NCBI GenBank assembly: GCA_030704615.1
Contig: CM060734.1
Span: 46,268,042-46,332,041 of the forward strand
From: Takakia lepidozioides
Taxonomy: Eukaryota > Streptophyta > Takakiopsida > Takakiales > Takakiaceae
DNA: 64,000 bases
Reading direction: 5' to 3'
Each line of letters begins with the position of its first letter. Within the stretch, counting starts at the first letter, position 1. Of the stretch, positions 12,470 to 24,828 are shown one piece after another. The notes below the pieces were generated by a model. The model saw only the letters and a list, made by a program, of their open reading frames with translations. It did not search any database and was not told the origin of the DNA. Both the position numbers and the translations under genes were made by a program.

Positions 12470-13590
12470 TTTTTGCGGTCCCATTATATTAAAAATATAT
12501 ATTAAATAAGTTGGGACGGCCAGCATTGATGGTCCCAATATATTCAAAAAAATACATCAAAAGAAATTGGAACTGCCAGCAGTGACGGTCTCAATATATT
12601 TAATTAACATTGGGTCCGCCAGCGATAACGATCCCTACATATTTGAAGGAATAAATGAATTTAAACTAGGACTGCAAGTGTTGGCGGTCCCATATATTTC
12701 AAGAATATATTAAATACAGCCAGTGCTGGCGTTCCTATATATTTTAAAAATATATTAGATATAAACTGGGATCGATAGTCCTAGTGGTCCCATATATTTT
12801 TAGAATATACTAAATATAATTTGGGATGGTCTTCAGTACCGGCGGTCCCATATATCTTAAAAATACACTAATATAATTGGGACCAGTGCTGACGGTCCCA
12901 TATATTTTTAAAAATAATAATATAAATTGGGACTGTGTGGCGGTCCAATATATTTTAGAAATGTATTAGTATAAATAGGGACTGCCAGTGCTATGGCTCC
13001 TATATATTCATCCTGTTTGAGTTTAGATAAAAAATAATCGGGACCGTCTGCGTTGGTAGTCGCGGTTTAATTTAGATAATTGAAGTCATGCAGCGTGTAT
13101 TAAGAAAACACATGAGCGTCAATGTATCTTTGTTTCGCAGGTTTTATTTTTTTAAATAAAAAAAATACAGGGGCTAGAAAACGACAGATATTCTTACACC
13201 TCTTACCTTCTTCCAAATTTTGATTTCTCTTTTTATCCATATAACCTCAATTATGTTTTTTGAGGTATCTCAAAATTTTAATTTGAGATTTAAATAAATA
13301 GAATATTATTTCAATTATATCTTTTGAGGTATCTCAAAAAATTTAATTTTAGCTTTCAGAACGTAAATAAATAAAAATCTTATCTCAATTATATATTTTG
13401 ATGTATCTCAAAACCTTCGTTTGAGCTTTTCAAAAATAAATAATTAAAATAAATCAAATCGGGTCTGTTAGCGCTGATTTTTTAAAGATAAAAATTAAAT
13501 CGGGACCACCAGTGCTAAAGTCCTGTTTGTTTTTTAGATAAAATGTAAATCGAAGAAACGAGATTGCCAGCTCTGGCGGTCCCATACGAA
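12470..13590. repeat. Array of degenerate GGGACCGCCAG / CTGGCGGTCCC palindromes (array 1)
   Basis: About fifteen imperfect copies of a palindrome with arms GGGACCGCCAG and CTGGCGGTCCC occur every 50-60 bp, separated by AT-rich TATATTTxxAAAATATAxTAA spacers. Examples are near 12517, 12570, 12670, 12824, 12880, 12929, 12979, 13500 and 13560. Copies have lost many CpGs. The layout resembles transposase binding arrays near the ends of large DNA transposons, but no terminal repeat was identified. Confidence 0.75.
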
Positions 13591-15499
13591 TGACTATTGG
13601 ATTGCGGATTGCAATATGTCTAATATCTCTTTTCTCTTGTCTAGTAAGGTCACACAGTGATAGGGCTCAGCAATATTAGCTTTAGTTTTGTATAGCGATA
13701 AAATATCGTACAACAACAAGTTGCTGCATCGGAAAAACGAAGAGTCGAGACGACTTCGGAGCGAAGCATAGGCTATTTAATGATGCAGAATTAATTGGAG
13801 ATGACTCGAAAAATCAATGATCCAGTGGCAAGGTCAGAGACCCACAGAGGCACCACCATTATAATATTTTTCAATGAAACAACAAGCTTCTTATACAACG
13901 GATCAAAGAAGAACGGCGTTTGGAAAGGTTTTTTAGCTCCAATACACTTGTGAATTTATAAGCTATTTTGGGGTACCTAATCATAATTTGTCACCAAGTT
14001 TGATGAATTATGATTAAGTTTAACAACGGGACACCAAAATTCATGACGAAAGCACGATCTCTTGTGAGCATGGCGATAATATCAATTTCTGGGTGAAGGA
14101 ACTCAACTTTGAGAATACCAGACGAAAGCCTAGTGGCTAGCTTGGTATATACCGAGATTGAGGCATATAGCATAGTGCCTTGTTGTATGTTCATTTATGT
14201 GATCGTGATATGATCAGGATGAGCAGGAAGGCTGGTGGTGGGATCAATGGGAGTGTCCTTAAGGAGTTGGGTAAGACGTTCAGGGTGGTCACTCTTCATT
14301 AGGCTAAAATACTAGGTGTGATCAATACTTTATCACACATGTTAATGAAAATAATATCTTGTACAAAATATATGGATGGGAAGGGGTATGATTGGTCAAA
14401 ATATTGAAGTATACGCAGGGGGTAATGCATTTATATAAACTTTATAAAGATTTATAAATACATATAAGGGTACAAGTTATATTTTTTATTTTTTGTATTT
14501 GTAGATGGGATTGACCCTAAGACCACTTGAGTCCCTATTTTTCTAGGATATATTGTCCAATGAAATTGGCAAAGGTGGGAAAATCACATTGGTTAAGTGG
14601 ATTGCAGTTGACATCTCTTCTTGCGGTTTAAATCTTTTATCTTTCACACTTTGCAACCCTACTATTCCCTCCGTCTTTTTCATGGCGGCGCAACGTCTCG
14701 ATTTTCTCTATTACATCATTGTGTTGTTTCTCCCTATATGGTGGTGCTTATTTCTTAGATTCAGCTTAGTTTTTGTCTCTTTTTGTTTATGTAGTGCAAG
14801 GCTCTACAAGTGACGATGTAGTTGGTGGTTTTATGCAAGGTGCAGTTTCTCTTCAGACAAACCTTGTATGGATGATGCACTTCTACGTTTTCATGCTTTA
14901 ATGTTTGGTCGTGCAATGATTTCGGAATGATGCCCTTCATCTCTATTATGGAAATTTATGAGTCGAAATTGGAACACTTGAACTAAAAATCCACTTTATT
15001 TTACGTTTGTTGGAGTTCTTGCCGATAACGAAGCTCATTTCATTCTGGTAAAACTCTGCCTCTGATAAACCTCTGTCTCTAAGAGAATATGTTGTTTGAA
15101 ATTCAGCGCAAAGAAAGTCATGCATTTAAGCTTTTTACAAATGTACCTCCGATGCCCTGCTAGTATGATGTCATTGGTATACCTTAATATAACATCAGGT
15201 TATCATTCCTACATAAAAGACCATTGTAAGGAAAAGGTAGCAGCTTCCTTGAGCCGTACTCGCACGAATGTGTTGGAGCTATAACATCTGCAGGTCCCGT
15301 CAGCCTGAATGAATTTTGGACCCATTTCATCGAATATATGTTTTCCCCTTAGCATTACGTCTAACTCTATTTGTGAAGTAAGTTGAAGTTCTTGGATAAA
15401 TTGGAAACCAATTGTATGCATTTTAGTAATAATCTATCCTCAGTTTATGTCCAGATTCAAGCAAAGTGAGGCAAAGCTCGTTGATTAAAGGCGCTCATT
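13591..15499. other. No supported gene
   Basis: Only short open frames without motifs are present. The segment lies between the two GGGACCGCCAG arrays and may be decayed interior of the same element (inference). Confidence 0.4.
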
Positions 15500-16110
15500 A
15501 AAAACCTAAAATTAAAAATGAAAATATTAATTAAAATTTAAAATTGAATATAAGATCAAAGTTCAATCTAAATCTTTAAGTTATAAAAGTATTTTATTAT
15601 TTATTATTTCTTAAAACTCAATGCCGTACTTCAGCCGTTAAATTCCAGACTTCAGCCACTGAAGTTATGGCCTTGAATAATAAACTATATACCATTTAAG
15701 TATAAATCTAAAATAAAAATAAATTTCACATATTAATTTAATAATATTTTAGTATATTAATTTAATAGGTTAAATTAATAATTTAATTTTAAAATTTTAA
15801 AATTAATATACTAAATTATTAAATTATACAGGTATCTTAATATTTGAATTTTTTTTAAACCCAATGCTAGACTTCAGCCGCTAAATTTTGAACTTCAGCC
15901 ATTGAAGTTTTGGCCTTGAATAATAAACTATATATCATTTAACTAAAAACCAATAATAAAAAAACTAAAATATTAATTGAAATTTAAAATTGAACATAAT
16001 ATCAAAATTTTATCTATATCTTTAAGTTATAAAAATATTTCTTAGTTTGTTCTTAAGAAAAAGCTTAATACAAGACTTCAGGCTTGAGTTATGCCTTGAA
16101 TTATATTTTG
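15500..16110. repeat. Imperfect AT-rich direct repeat, offset about 245 bp
   Basis: The segment around 15610-15720 (ACTTCAGCCGTTAAATT, CACTGAAGTTATGG, CCTTGAATAATAAACTATA) recurs at 15855-15950 with the same order. The AATTTAAAATTGAA...TTTAAGTTATAAAA block at about 15530-15590 recurs at about 15980-16035. A third partial unit with ACTTCAGGCTTGAG lies near 16075. Confidence 0.75.
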
Positions 16111-16367
16111 GTTTTATTGTTCAATTTTATACTTAATAATAAAATAGACCTTTAAACTTGATTTTATTTATAACTTAAGGATTTATCTGACGAACAGTTG
16201 AAGATTGCAACTTGATCCACTGACTACAAACTGCCAGTAATAGTTGCTAAGTACCAGTAATAAAAAAATGCCCATAAATTGCATGTGCCAAGGTCCCATA
16301 CGTGGCTCTCACCTCATAGTTTGACATCTCTGCTGAATACCAGTAATAGAAAAGATGTGGAAGCTGA

Positions 16368-16865
16368 ATGAGCAGGGATTGGACTGACGGGTTACGCTTG
16401 TGTAATCCCACAGTCCAAAAGACAGCGGAGTGGTTGGGAGAAGGGTCTGCAATCGCAGTTCCATTGAATTGGTCTCATCCTCCTTTCGTCAGGGACGCGC
16501 GATCGGCTTACGAGTATGGAGATCCGTCCATTTTTCTTACTTGGGAGGTGGTGCAGTGGATGGAACAAGCTTTTCAGCAGACGAAATCTGCAAGAGAGTT
16601 GGAGAGATTTGGGCAGAGGGAGCCAAGCCATGGACCTTTTACGGAGACCCCCGATTCGGTGAGGGGGTCATTGTGTTTTTGTTCAGTTCCCAGTAGGGGG
16701 AAATAGAGATACGGTGAGTCTGTGGACTCGTTGCCCTACAATTTGCTTATTATCTCTGGATCCTTTGACACCCCAGAGAAGGAATACGAGTCTTTTACGT
16801 CGTTCCAGACAGTGCCGCAATACCAACCTCTTGCTGACGAAACGCATCCACTCGTGCTGTGCTGA
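16368..16865 (+). pseudogene. Unrecognised coding fragment with one internal stop
   Basis: A stretch of higher GC than its surroundings reads from ATG 16368 for 112 codons to a TAG at 16704-16706. It then continues in the same frame for about 50 more codons to TGA. The composition is protein-like (Trp- and acid-containing segments such as DPSIFLTWEVVQWMEQAF and ISGSFDTPEKEYESFTSF) rather than low-complexity. I do not recognise a domain. Its position between two palindrome arrays suggests a captured exon or remnant of a transposon gene. It could equally be a host gene fragment. Confidence 0.4.
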
Positions 16866-17699
16866 GTGCCACTAATAGCAAAGACACAATAAATAGTTTT
16901 GTGGTAGATGTGTCATGCCACATTTGGGAGGCCACGTAAGGGTGCTGGGCCTGGGCATGTTTCACAGATGTGCGAGTTGATGCCTAGTCCAGCACTGCTA
17001 CTTAGCTCGCCCTTAAGTTTATGTATGGGTGGGCGTAACTGGATATGGAGTCCATTTTTAGGTATAAATTACAGTAAAATAGAAATTTTTAAAGATGTTA
17101 AAATGTAGTCTAATTGTGTGAGTAGTTTGTCCAAAAATCATGGGTGTCGTGATCAAATTCTTGTAGTCTAGTGTTAAAAGTGTTATTTTGCTACTTCAAA
17201 CAATTTCTATGCCTGTAAGAAGTTCAGATAGATGTCCATCTTCACACATCATTTTCATGATGTTCCGCTGAGTGCCTGATTTCAACCACTCGTTGTCATA
17301 TTTGAGCCATTTAAATTGACAACTTTAGCCTTGAGCATCACTTCAAGTACTGCTGACATGTTGATCTTAGGAAGCACAGCTAGCACATCTTTGTTCAAAT
17401 CCGAGTGTTTTCATTCCTCTTAGAGGATATGTTAGAATATACTTGTCTGTTATAATAAATACAAAATATTAAAAATAATTATATATACAATCATATCATC
17501 TATCCATTTTAATTAAGGTGAACATTAGGTTGAGCTAGTTTCTACGTAGGTTCTACATAGGTTGTTATGGGACAGGTTTATTTTAAAAAGGTCTTAACTG
17601 GGGAAGGTCCATCACGAGAAAACAATCGATCTCTCCTTAGGAGGAGCCAATAAACTCAATGGGAGTCTAGATGTAATACCAAAAACAAAACAAAACAAA
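16866..17699. other. No supported gene
   Basis: Nothing recognisable. A short AACAAAACAAAAC run lies near 17680. Confidence 0.4.
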
Positions 17700-18760
17700 A
17701 CAAAAACGGGACCGCCAGCTATGAAAGCTCGATTATAGCAATTAAAAAAATAAATTTAAAACTTGGAACCTCTAGTTTTCGCAGTTTGGATTTTATGGAA
17801 AAAATCACAAAACAAATCGGGACCGCCAACTTTTACGGTCCGGAGTTAATCCAAAATATATGTATATATCGAGACCACTAGTTTTGGTTGTCCCTAATTA
17901 TATCCATGGAAAAACAAAATTGAAACTGTTACATCATGCACTGTGCAGTCCTTACTTTATCCAAAAATAAATAAATAATAGGACCGTCAGTTTTACTGTT
18001 CCTCATTTTATCCCAAGAAAAAAAATTGGGGCCAACTCTGGCAATCCGTTTATGTCCAAAAATAAATAAATAAAATCGAGACTGTCAGAGATAACGGTCC
18101 CAATTCAATAAGATTTAAAGAAGATATTTAATAAGTTTGGGACCGCTAGCTCTAGAGGTCCCGATTTTCAACAAAATATCTAATAACAGGGACCACATTG
18201 TTGGCTAGTGGAACCATAGTTGCGACGTGACGTGACGTGATACCAACACATCACGTATGAAATCAAGTCATCATATGAGTCACGTCGCTTCAAAAATTAA
18301 TTTAATTTAAAATAATAATAATAATCTTACATTACGTAGTTAACCTTAATAATACATAAACCATCAAATCGGCATTCGTTGCCTAAATTGTTTGAAAATT
18401 AATAGTAAATTTTAAGACCGTCAGCTCTTAGGTTCATGATATATTTTTAAATTATATTATTAAATCCATAATCACCAACTATGGCGATCTCAATTTGATT
18501 TTTTAAGGAAACCAAATTGAGTTAAATGGAGATTGTCAATTTCGACGGTCCTGATTTTTTTTTTAAATTAAGAAAAACGAAACCACCAGCACTAGCCATC
18601 TTGATTTTTTATTTAATTTTGACTTTAATAATTCACGGCAGGCAGTGCCGATGATCATTGTTTCTTTACTATATATATATATATATATATTATGTACTGG
18701 ATTTTTAAATATTATTCAAATATTTTTAAAATATATAGTACTGCCAGCACTAGCGGTCTT
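17700..18760. repeat. Array of degenerate GGGACCGCCAG palindromes (array 2)
   Basis: The same palindrome family as at 12470-13590 recurs, for example near 17707, 17819, 17981, 18082, 18140, 18415, 18580 and 18740. One more copy lies near 21935. The centre and arms are heavily mutated. Together with array 1 it frames a core of about 4 kb. Confidence 0.7.
18671..18692. repeat. TA microsatellite
   Basis: About ten TA dinucleotides next to the start of the 18.69-kb direct repeat. Confidence 0.9.
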
Positions 18761-19344
18761 TTAGATTTAGTTTAATCAAATGATTGAATATTTAATTTTA
18801 AATATATTAATTTATTGATAAATTTATTTTACCGAGGTGATATATTTATTTATTTATTTAAGGCCACGCGGCTATTTTTCATAAATTTTTGGTGTAATTG
18901 ATTTTTCTTTAATCCCCTTATATTTATATAAAACTGAGTTGAACAGACTCACTTCAGTGGGAGATGCCCAAATATTTTTTAATTTAATTTTGTCTTTCTA
19001 ATCAACTGTCCGACGACCGTCGGATGTCGATGGGAGACCTCTAAGCGACCGGCAACAGCATGTAAGGTTTTTATTTTTATTTTTATTTTTGGATTTTCGG
19101 TTACGATATCTATGCGATTTTTTTATAAATATTTTTGGGTTCCGACATTAGTTCGAGTTTTGGGATACTAATGGGCGACAACAGTAGCCGGACGACAGCC
19201 GGACGACCGTTCGGCTTCGGTGGTTATGCGGATTTTTGTTATTGTTATTATTATTATTATTTGGGTTCAGCTGACTGCGAGACAACATTTGGGTAATCGC
19301 CAAGTGACGGCGACGGCCGAACGACTGTCAAACGGTCGTCCAAT
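18693..19344 (+). repeat. Direct repeat, copy 1 (LTR-like)
   Basis: Begins TGTACTGG and ends GTCGTCCA. It is collinear with 21890-22731: TTCAAATATT, a CAGCACTAGCGGTC palindrome relic, TTATATAAAACTGAGTTGA, then GACGACCG-type words and CAGTAGCCGGACGACAGC, GGCTTCGGTGG and GGGTTCAGCTGACTG. The TG...CA ends and 2.5-kb spacing are LTR-like, but no target duplication or primer binding site follows. Confidence 0.6.
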
Positions 19345-19469
19345 TTGATCTAAACTAAAACACCATTACTTTGAGTGCAAAATGTGTCGTCTTTCGACCT
19401 ACAACAGAAAGAATAAATAAGAAGCCGGAAAGAGCAATGACAAGAGGACAATGATGAAAAGTAAACCTC

Positions 19470-20960
19470 TCGCTTTGGAACCAAGAGGTCGAGTGATGAA
19501 TTTATCACTTTGTAGCGATAATGGTTTTCCGAAATGAAGATCTGACAACAAAGAAGTCTTTGATACTTTTTCAAATTTCGGCCATGACAGCTGAATATTC
19601 GTAAAGTAAGGACATTAGCGTTCAATGCTTTGAGAGTGCTTAAGAGAAGAAGCACACCGACAAGGAAGAAAATTGTTTACACATTTTTATACGATAATTA
19701 CCATTCTTATAAGATACTTACCGTTCTTATACGATAGTTATCATTCTTATAAAATACTTATCATTTTTATATGATAATACCATTCTTATAGTATATATTT
19801 CATTCCTAAAGTTTGAAACCCTACACCCTACCCATCGTCTCGGCATTGTTGGAGCTTCCCTCGTTTCGAAACCAAGAGGTGGAGTGACGATTTTATCACT
19901 CTGCGAGTAACGGTTTCCCGAATAAAAAATATGACAGTAAAGAAGTTTTCGACAAATTTTCAAATTTCAGCCGAAACAGATGAACATTCGCAAAATATGG
20001 ATACTGACATTCACTTTGAGAGAGGCGACAGACCTGCGAAGAAGAAAAATGCTTACACGTTCTCATACGATAATTATTATTCTTATAAGATATTTATCAT
20101 TCATATACGATAATTACCATTTTAATAAGATATTTATCGTCTTATATGATAATTATCGTTCGTATAGTATACTTTCCGTTCGTAAAGTTTTAAATCATAC
20201 GCCTTACCCCTCGTTTCGACACTGTTGGAGCTTCTCTCGTTTGAAATCAAGAGGTCGAGTGACGATTTTTTCATTCTATAGGGGGTGGTGGTTTTCCGAA
20301 ACAAAGATGTTATAGCAAAAAAATCTTCAACATTTTTCAAATTTCAGCCATAATAGCTCAACAGTCGCAAAGTAAGAATACTAGTATACTTTCCGTTCCT
20401 AAAATATATATAATATATTTTCCGATCTTAAAGCCTTAAATCGCACATCCTACCCCTCGTCTGGACACTATTGGAGTTTCTCTCGCTTTGGAACCAAGAG
20501 TTCGAGTGACGATTGTCTCACTCTGCAGGGGATAACGGTTTTTCGAAACGAAGATGTAACAGCAAAGAGATCTTCGATATTTTTTCAAATAGAACAAGTG
20601 AATATTTATAAAGTGAGAACAATAACGTTCAGTGCTTTGAGAGAAGAGACAGATCCGTGTGGAAAAAAAATGCTTACATGTTCTCATACGATAATTATAA
20701 AATTTATAAGATATTTATTGCTCTTATACGATAATTAACATTTTTATAAGATACATACCGTTCTTGTACGATAATTACGTTACACGTTCCCTTATAATAA
20801 TTACTGATTTTATAATATATTTACCGTTTTATATGATAATTCTTGTTCATATAGTATACTTTCCGTTTCTAAAGTCTTCAATCCTAGATTCCTACCCATC
20901 GTTTTGATACTATTAGAGCTTCTCTCGCTTTGGAACCAAGACGTCGATAGTGAACGACTC
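19470..20960. repeat. Tandem repeats, about five irregular copies
   Basis: A unit with CCAAGAGGTCGAGTGACGAT, TCACTCTGCAG, GGTTTTCCGAAACGAAGAT, AGCAAAGAAGTCTTCGA, TTTCAAATTTCAGCC and ACGATAATTACCATTCTTATAAGATA starts near 19481, 19872, 20247, 20492 and 20936. Copy spacing varies from about 245 to 445 bp because the ACGATAATT part is itself repeated a variable number of times. A reverse-oriented piece lies at 21560-21600. Confidence 0.8.
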
Positions 20961-21889
20961 AGTCATGTATATGAGAATAAACATATTTTCGGTTTAGGGT
21001 TGGGTTCCAAGACACATATAAATGTATTATGAAGTTTTCATGTTCATTATATTTCATAAAAAAAACATATCCAATTTCATGCATTATCTAAAAAAAAAGA
21101 CATGGAATCCCTTCATTGTCTTCACATAGGGAAGAGTCAATTTATACATGCCCACATTTCGGACACATGCATTTACAAACATTTATTATTACTTTACAAA
21201 CAAACTGAGTAGGAATACATGAAATTGAAGTCCCGACAAAAACAATATGACTAAGAGATGACGGAATGTAAGCTGGTATGTTTGCACCCAATGGGCCTCC
21301 ATTGGGATGTCTTTTTCCCACTCTACATACATCCCATTATACCGCAAACCCATTGCTTTGTAAAAACGGAATATACGTTTCTTAACCAGCCCCAGTAGCA
21401 CGTGGAGGACGATGACGGTGGTTTGCCGGTCTTCTTAGTGTAATCTACTCCATGGATGAAAAAAAAAATACCAAGAGAGTAGGAGAGACATCGCACTGGA
21501 GGGAAGTTCAAATATAAATGCCTAGTCATGGCTGTAGATTCTTTGTTGTCACATCTTTGTTTCAAAATAACCGTTATCCCCTGTAGAGTGAGAAAACCGT
21601 CTTAATCTGCAGTTTGGTCACCTCTCCCCTCATGAGTCAAGTCGACTTTCTCTTACACCTTCAAAGGATTTCTTTCGCGTAGAATTGAGTGTACATGGTG
21701 TCGCTATTACAGTTTCTCAGATAGACAGCTTACGTAGAAGCAGTTTGGTTTCAGCGTCGAAGCATTCCAGAAAGTTATACAACATTTTCCTTAATAGTGT
21801 GCGTAGACCAATGTGTACCTAGACATGTACTATTGAGGCCTTGACATTCGAGAGAGAAATATACTTTCTGGACCGGATTGCATCATCTT
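20961..21889. other. No supported gene
   Basis: Frames at 21189-21565 (minus) have no recognisable motif. The end of this stretch contains the inverted piece of the preceding tandem unit. Confidence 0.4.
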
Positions 21890-22731
21890 CTGTACTGGCG
21901 GTTCAAATATTATTCAAATATTTTTTAATATATATGGAACTGTCAGCACTGACGGTCTCCCAAATCTAATTTAATCAGTTTTAAATATATAAATTTATTC
22001 AAAGGTTTATTTTAATGTGTGGTATATATGTGTATATAAATGTAAATATATATTAATGTCACACGATTATTATTTTTAATATTTTACTATAATTGACTTT
22101 TTAAACCTCCATTATTTTTATTTATTTTTATATAAAACTAAGTTGATAGAGACCCGCTTTAGCGACGTATGCAAAAAATGATTTTTTTTGTTTTCTTTTC
22201 TCATTAATGGGATGTCTGATGACCTCTTGACAACCGGCGATAGCATGACGATGCTGGCTATTAGGGTTTTTTTTTTTTTTTTAAATAATAATTTAAAGGT
22301 TTGGGGCAATGATCTGTAGGCGGCAACGACAACGGCCCAGCGACAGTATGACGACAGTTGCTATGGTTTTTTTTTTCTTTTTTTCTTTTTTTTCCCCAGT
22401 TTGGGCGATGGCGACTTTGGCCGGACAAGAGTTGGACGACTGCCGAGCAACGGTGGCTATGGTTTTTGTTTTTTTTTTTTTAAATTTAAAAAAAGAGTTT
22501 GGATGCCGCTAGTAGGCGATGGTGACGGCCACACGACTGTTTGACGACCGTCTAGCTATGCGGGTTTTAATTTTTTGAGGTTTCGGGCGACCAGTTGTCG
22601 ATAGCAGTAGCCGGGTGACAGCAAGGCGACCGTTGGGCTTCAGTGGCTTAGGTGTTTTTTAATTTAGTTTTTTAATGTTTTTTAAATTTGGGTTCGGCTA
22701 ACTGCCGGACGACGTTTGGCAGTCGTCCAAA
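21890..22731 (+). repeat. Direct repeat, copy 2 (LTR-like)
   Basis: Second, longer copy of 18693-19344. The extra length comes from T-rich runs and from additional GACGAC/GGCTATGG subunits near 22330-22560. It starts TGTACTGG and ends GTCGTCCA. Flanking bases do not match those of copy 1. Confidence 0.6.
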
Positions 22732-23106
22732 TGTTTTTAATAAATATAAAAACAAAATGCTTGCGTGTAATTTTACGGGGGACGTGTACACTTATCACAT
22801 TTTTCACCCTTTTAAATATTATATTTATATTTTACAAAACTAACATAACGTAGGTCGCGTCAGCCTCCGGTCCGACGTGACCTAACATTGACGTTGATAA
22901 CTATGCATGTTAATCCATCAACTGTATATCTTGATTGTTGCATTGAGCCATAGTACTTGACAAGTACAAATTAATAATGAAGTTTATATGAGAGATTCTG
23001 CATGAATATAATTCTATTAATCAATTTGGTGTAATTCAAAGTACTATGGTGGATGAGGCCTCAGCAAAGGACCAATATAATTGATCACTATATTCAGCTA
23101 TAGTGC
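22732..23106. other. No supported gene
   Basis: AT-rich DNA with no recognisable feature. Confidence 0.4.
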
Positions 23107-23110
23107 TTAA

Positions 23111-23762
23111 TCCCTAAGCGCCCGCAAGGCAAGTTTGACTTTTTGCAAAAATGTGACCCTTGCGCAGAAAAATCCTTATATAAATTGTTGGAAACTTAGA
23201 ATTTTAAAATTTTGACCGCACGTTAGGTTCGTACTTACCTGCTGCAGGCACGTGCCAATTTTGGGGCCAATCATATCTAAATCCACAAAACGCCACCATT
23301 GAATGTGGGGCCATTTTTTGGGCCCCACCCACCAAAATTACCTTTATTTTTACGCTAGTGAAAAATTGGATGACGGATGAATCCCAATGCCCTGAATCAG
23401 CAAGCTGTTCATCTTGGTGGGTCCTTCCATCCAACCCAAAAAAAAATTGGAAATTGGACAAAATTTGGGGTGCTGACACATGATCAAACACCAGTGGGTC
23501 AATTTGCAAAATTGGGTGTGCTTTAGAAATGAGCCTGTGAGGGCTGGGAACTGCCGACTGTGACAGCCGCCGACCCCACTGCTTCGACCGACCGATCTTT
23601 CCCTAGAGCTAAGATCTGACCAAACCCTCCCGCATACATCTTGCTCATGACATGGAGCGCATTCTCACCATATATATATTTGAATTTGGTTAAGGTCTCG
23701 ATCTTGTACACCTGTCGTAACATGGCTAGAGGCCCGTTTCGGGCCGTGCGGGCGCTTAGGGG
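23111..23762. mobile_element. piggyBac-like MITE
   Basis: Inverted terminal repeats YCCCTAAGCGCCCGCA (23111-23126, reverse complement at the right end) are each directly flanked by TTAA (23107-23110 and 23763-23766). A TTAA target with C-rich CCCTA-type ends is the signature of piggyBac-type elements. The 652-bp interior has no transposase. Its minus-strand open frames are short and lack catalytic aspartates, so this is a non-autonomous derivative. Confidence 0.75.
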
Positions 23763-23766
23763 TTAA

Positions 23767-24289
23767 CCAATATAATGTTAGTGAGGTTTATGGTGGAGAT
23801 CCTATTAAGGACCATAAATAATTAGTACATCATATAGAGTACATATATCAAATACAAATTCCATGAGGTTTATAAGAGCTAGCATTATTAGATGTTATTT
23901 AAGCATTATGGTAAATCTCAATGAAGTCCTTAGTCAATGACCATTAAATTCCTCTAAGGATTTAAATGGTCGCCCCCATATCCTAGGGACCGCTGGGTAA
24001 AGAAAGATGTCTTTATCCAGAGGTCCTAGAGCCTGCCACCCGCGAGATGGCGCGGCAGGATTGGCGCTGGCGCGGGCCCCGCGGTGTAATCCAACCGTTA
24101 AACGTTTTTAGCTATAATACTTTTATTTCATACAATGTTAATGGATTTATAGTGGGTCAAGCCTAATTATTCCTCAAATGAAGCAAAATCAAAGGATGGA
24201 AATCATAAACTCGAGTAAGGAACCCTCCCGGAAAACTCAATGCACATTCATAACGAACATATCACTGAGGACCTCACAACAACACTGTA
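23767..24289. other. Spacer leading into element A
   Basis: No gene. A GC-rich patch at 24030-24085 carries inverted GGCGCGG/GGCGCGGGCC words. The left end of element A should lie here, but no terminal repeat matching those of elements B or C could be recognised. Confidence 0.4.
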
Positions 24290-24750
24290 TGTGAATGACG
24301 TCAACGCCATTCACAAAAATACCAACAAGGAACCAATTACTTAGCTCCCAATCCATGTAAATTCAAATTGTCGCTGGTGAATAATACAGACACAGAAGTG
24401 AATGTCGTCAACGACATTCACTTTGGATTTCTCATAACACAGCTTATCAAGCCTCCAGATTCCTCGCAAGAGGCAAAAACAATGCAGAACAACTGAATGT
24501 CTGCATTGACATTCAACAAAATGAAGTGAGGAACCCTCACTGTAAACTCTATGGACATTACAAAAATTTACATAACTCTGAGGACCTCTCAACAACTCCG
24601 GATGTGAATGTTGTCAACGCCATTCAAGGACATTATCAATTCTAATCAGGGACACTATAATTACACCCTTAGATCCTAACCAGGTGAATTCATATACTCG
24701 CTTAAGAATGACTCAGACAAAGAAGTGAATGTCGTCAACGACATTCAATC
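24290..24750. repeat. Element A palindrome array, downstream cluster
   Basis: Five copies of a palindrome with arms GTGAATGNCGTC and GACGACATTCAC (middle usually CAACG) lie near 24293, 24391, 24495, 24603 and 24725. Spacers repeat words such as GAGGACCTC and AACAACACTG. They lie just past the last surviving exon of the element A ParB gene. A related cluster sits in that gene's first intron. Confidence 0.85.
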
Positions 24751-24828
24751 TGGATCTATGATTGCAATCCTTATGAAGCCATATTTTTTCCCAAAAAAAG
24801 CAATAGAGTTTCCAGTATGACATTGCAC

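Noticed and set aside
16368-16865. Plastid DNA insertion
   Set aside because: I could not match it to any plastid gene, and the single long frame with a stop does not fit a known plastid segment.
18693-22731. Definite LTR retrotransposon
   Set aside because: No target duplication, primer binding site, polypurine tract or pol motif.
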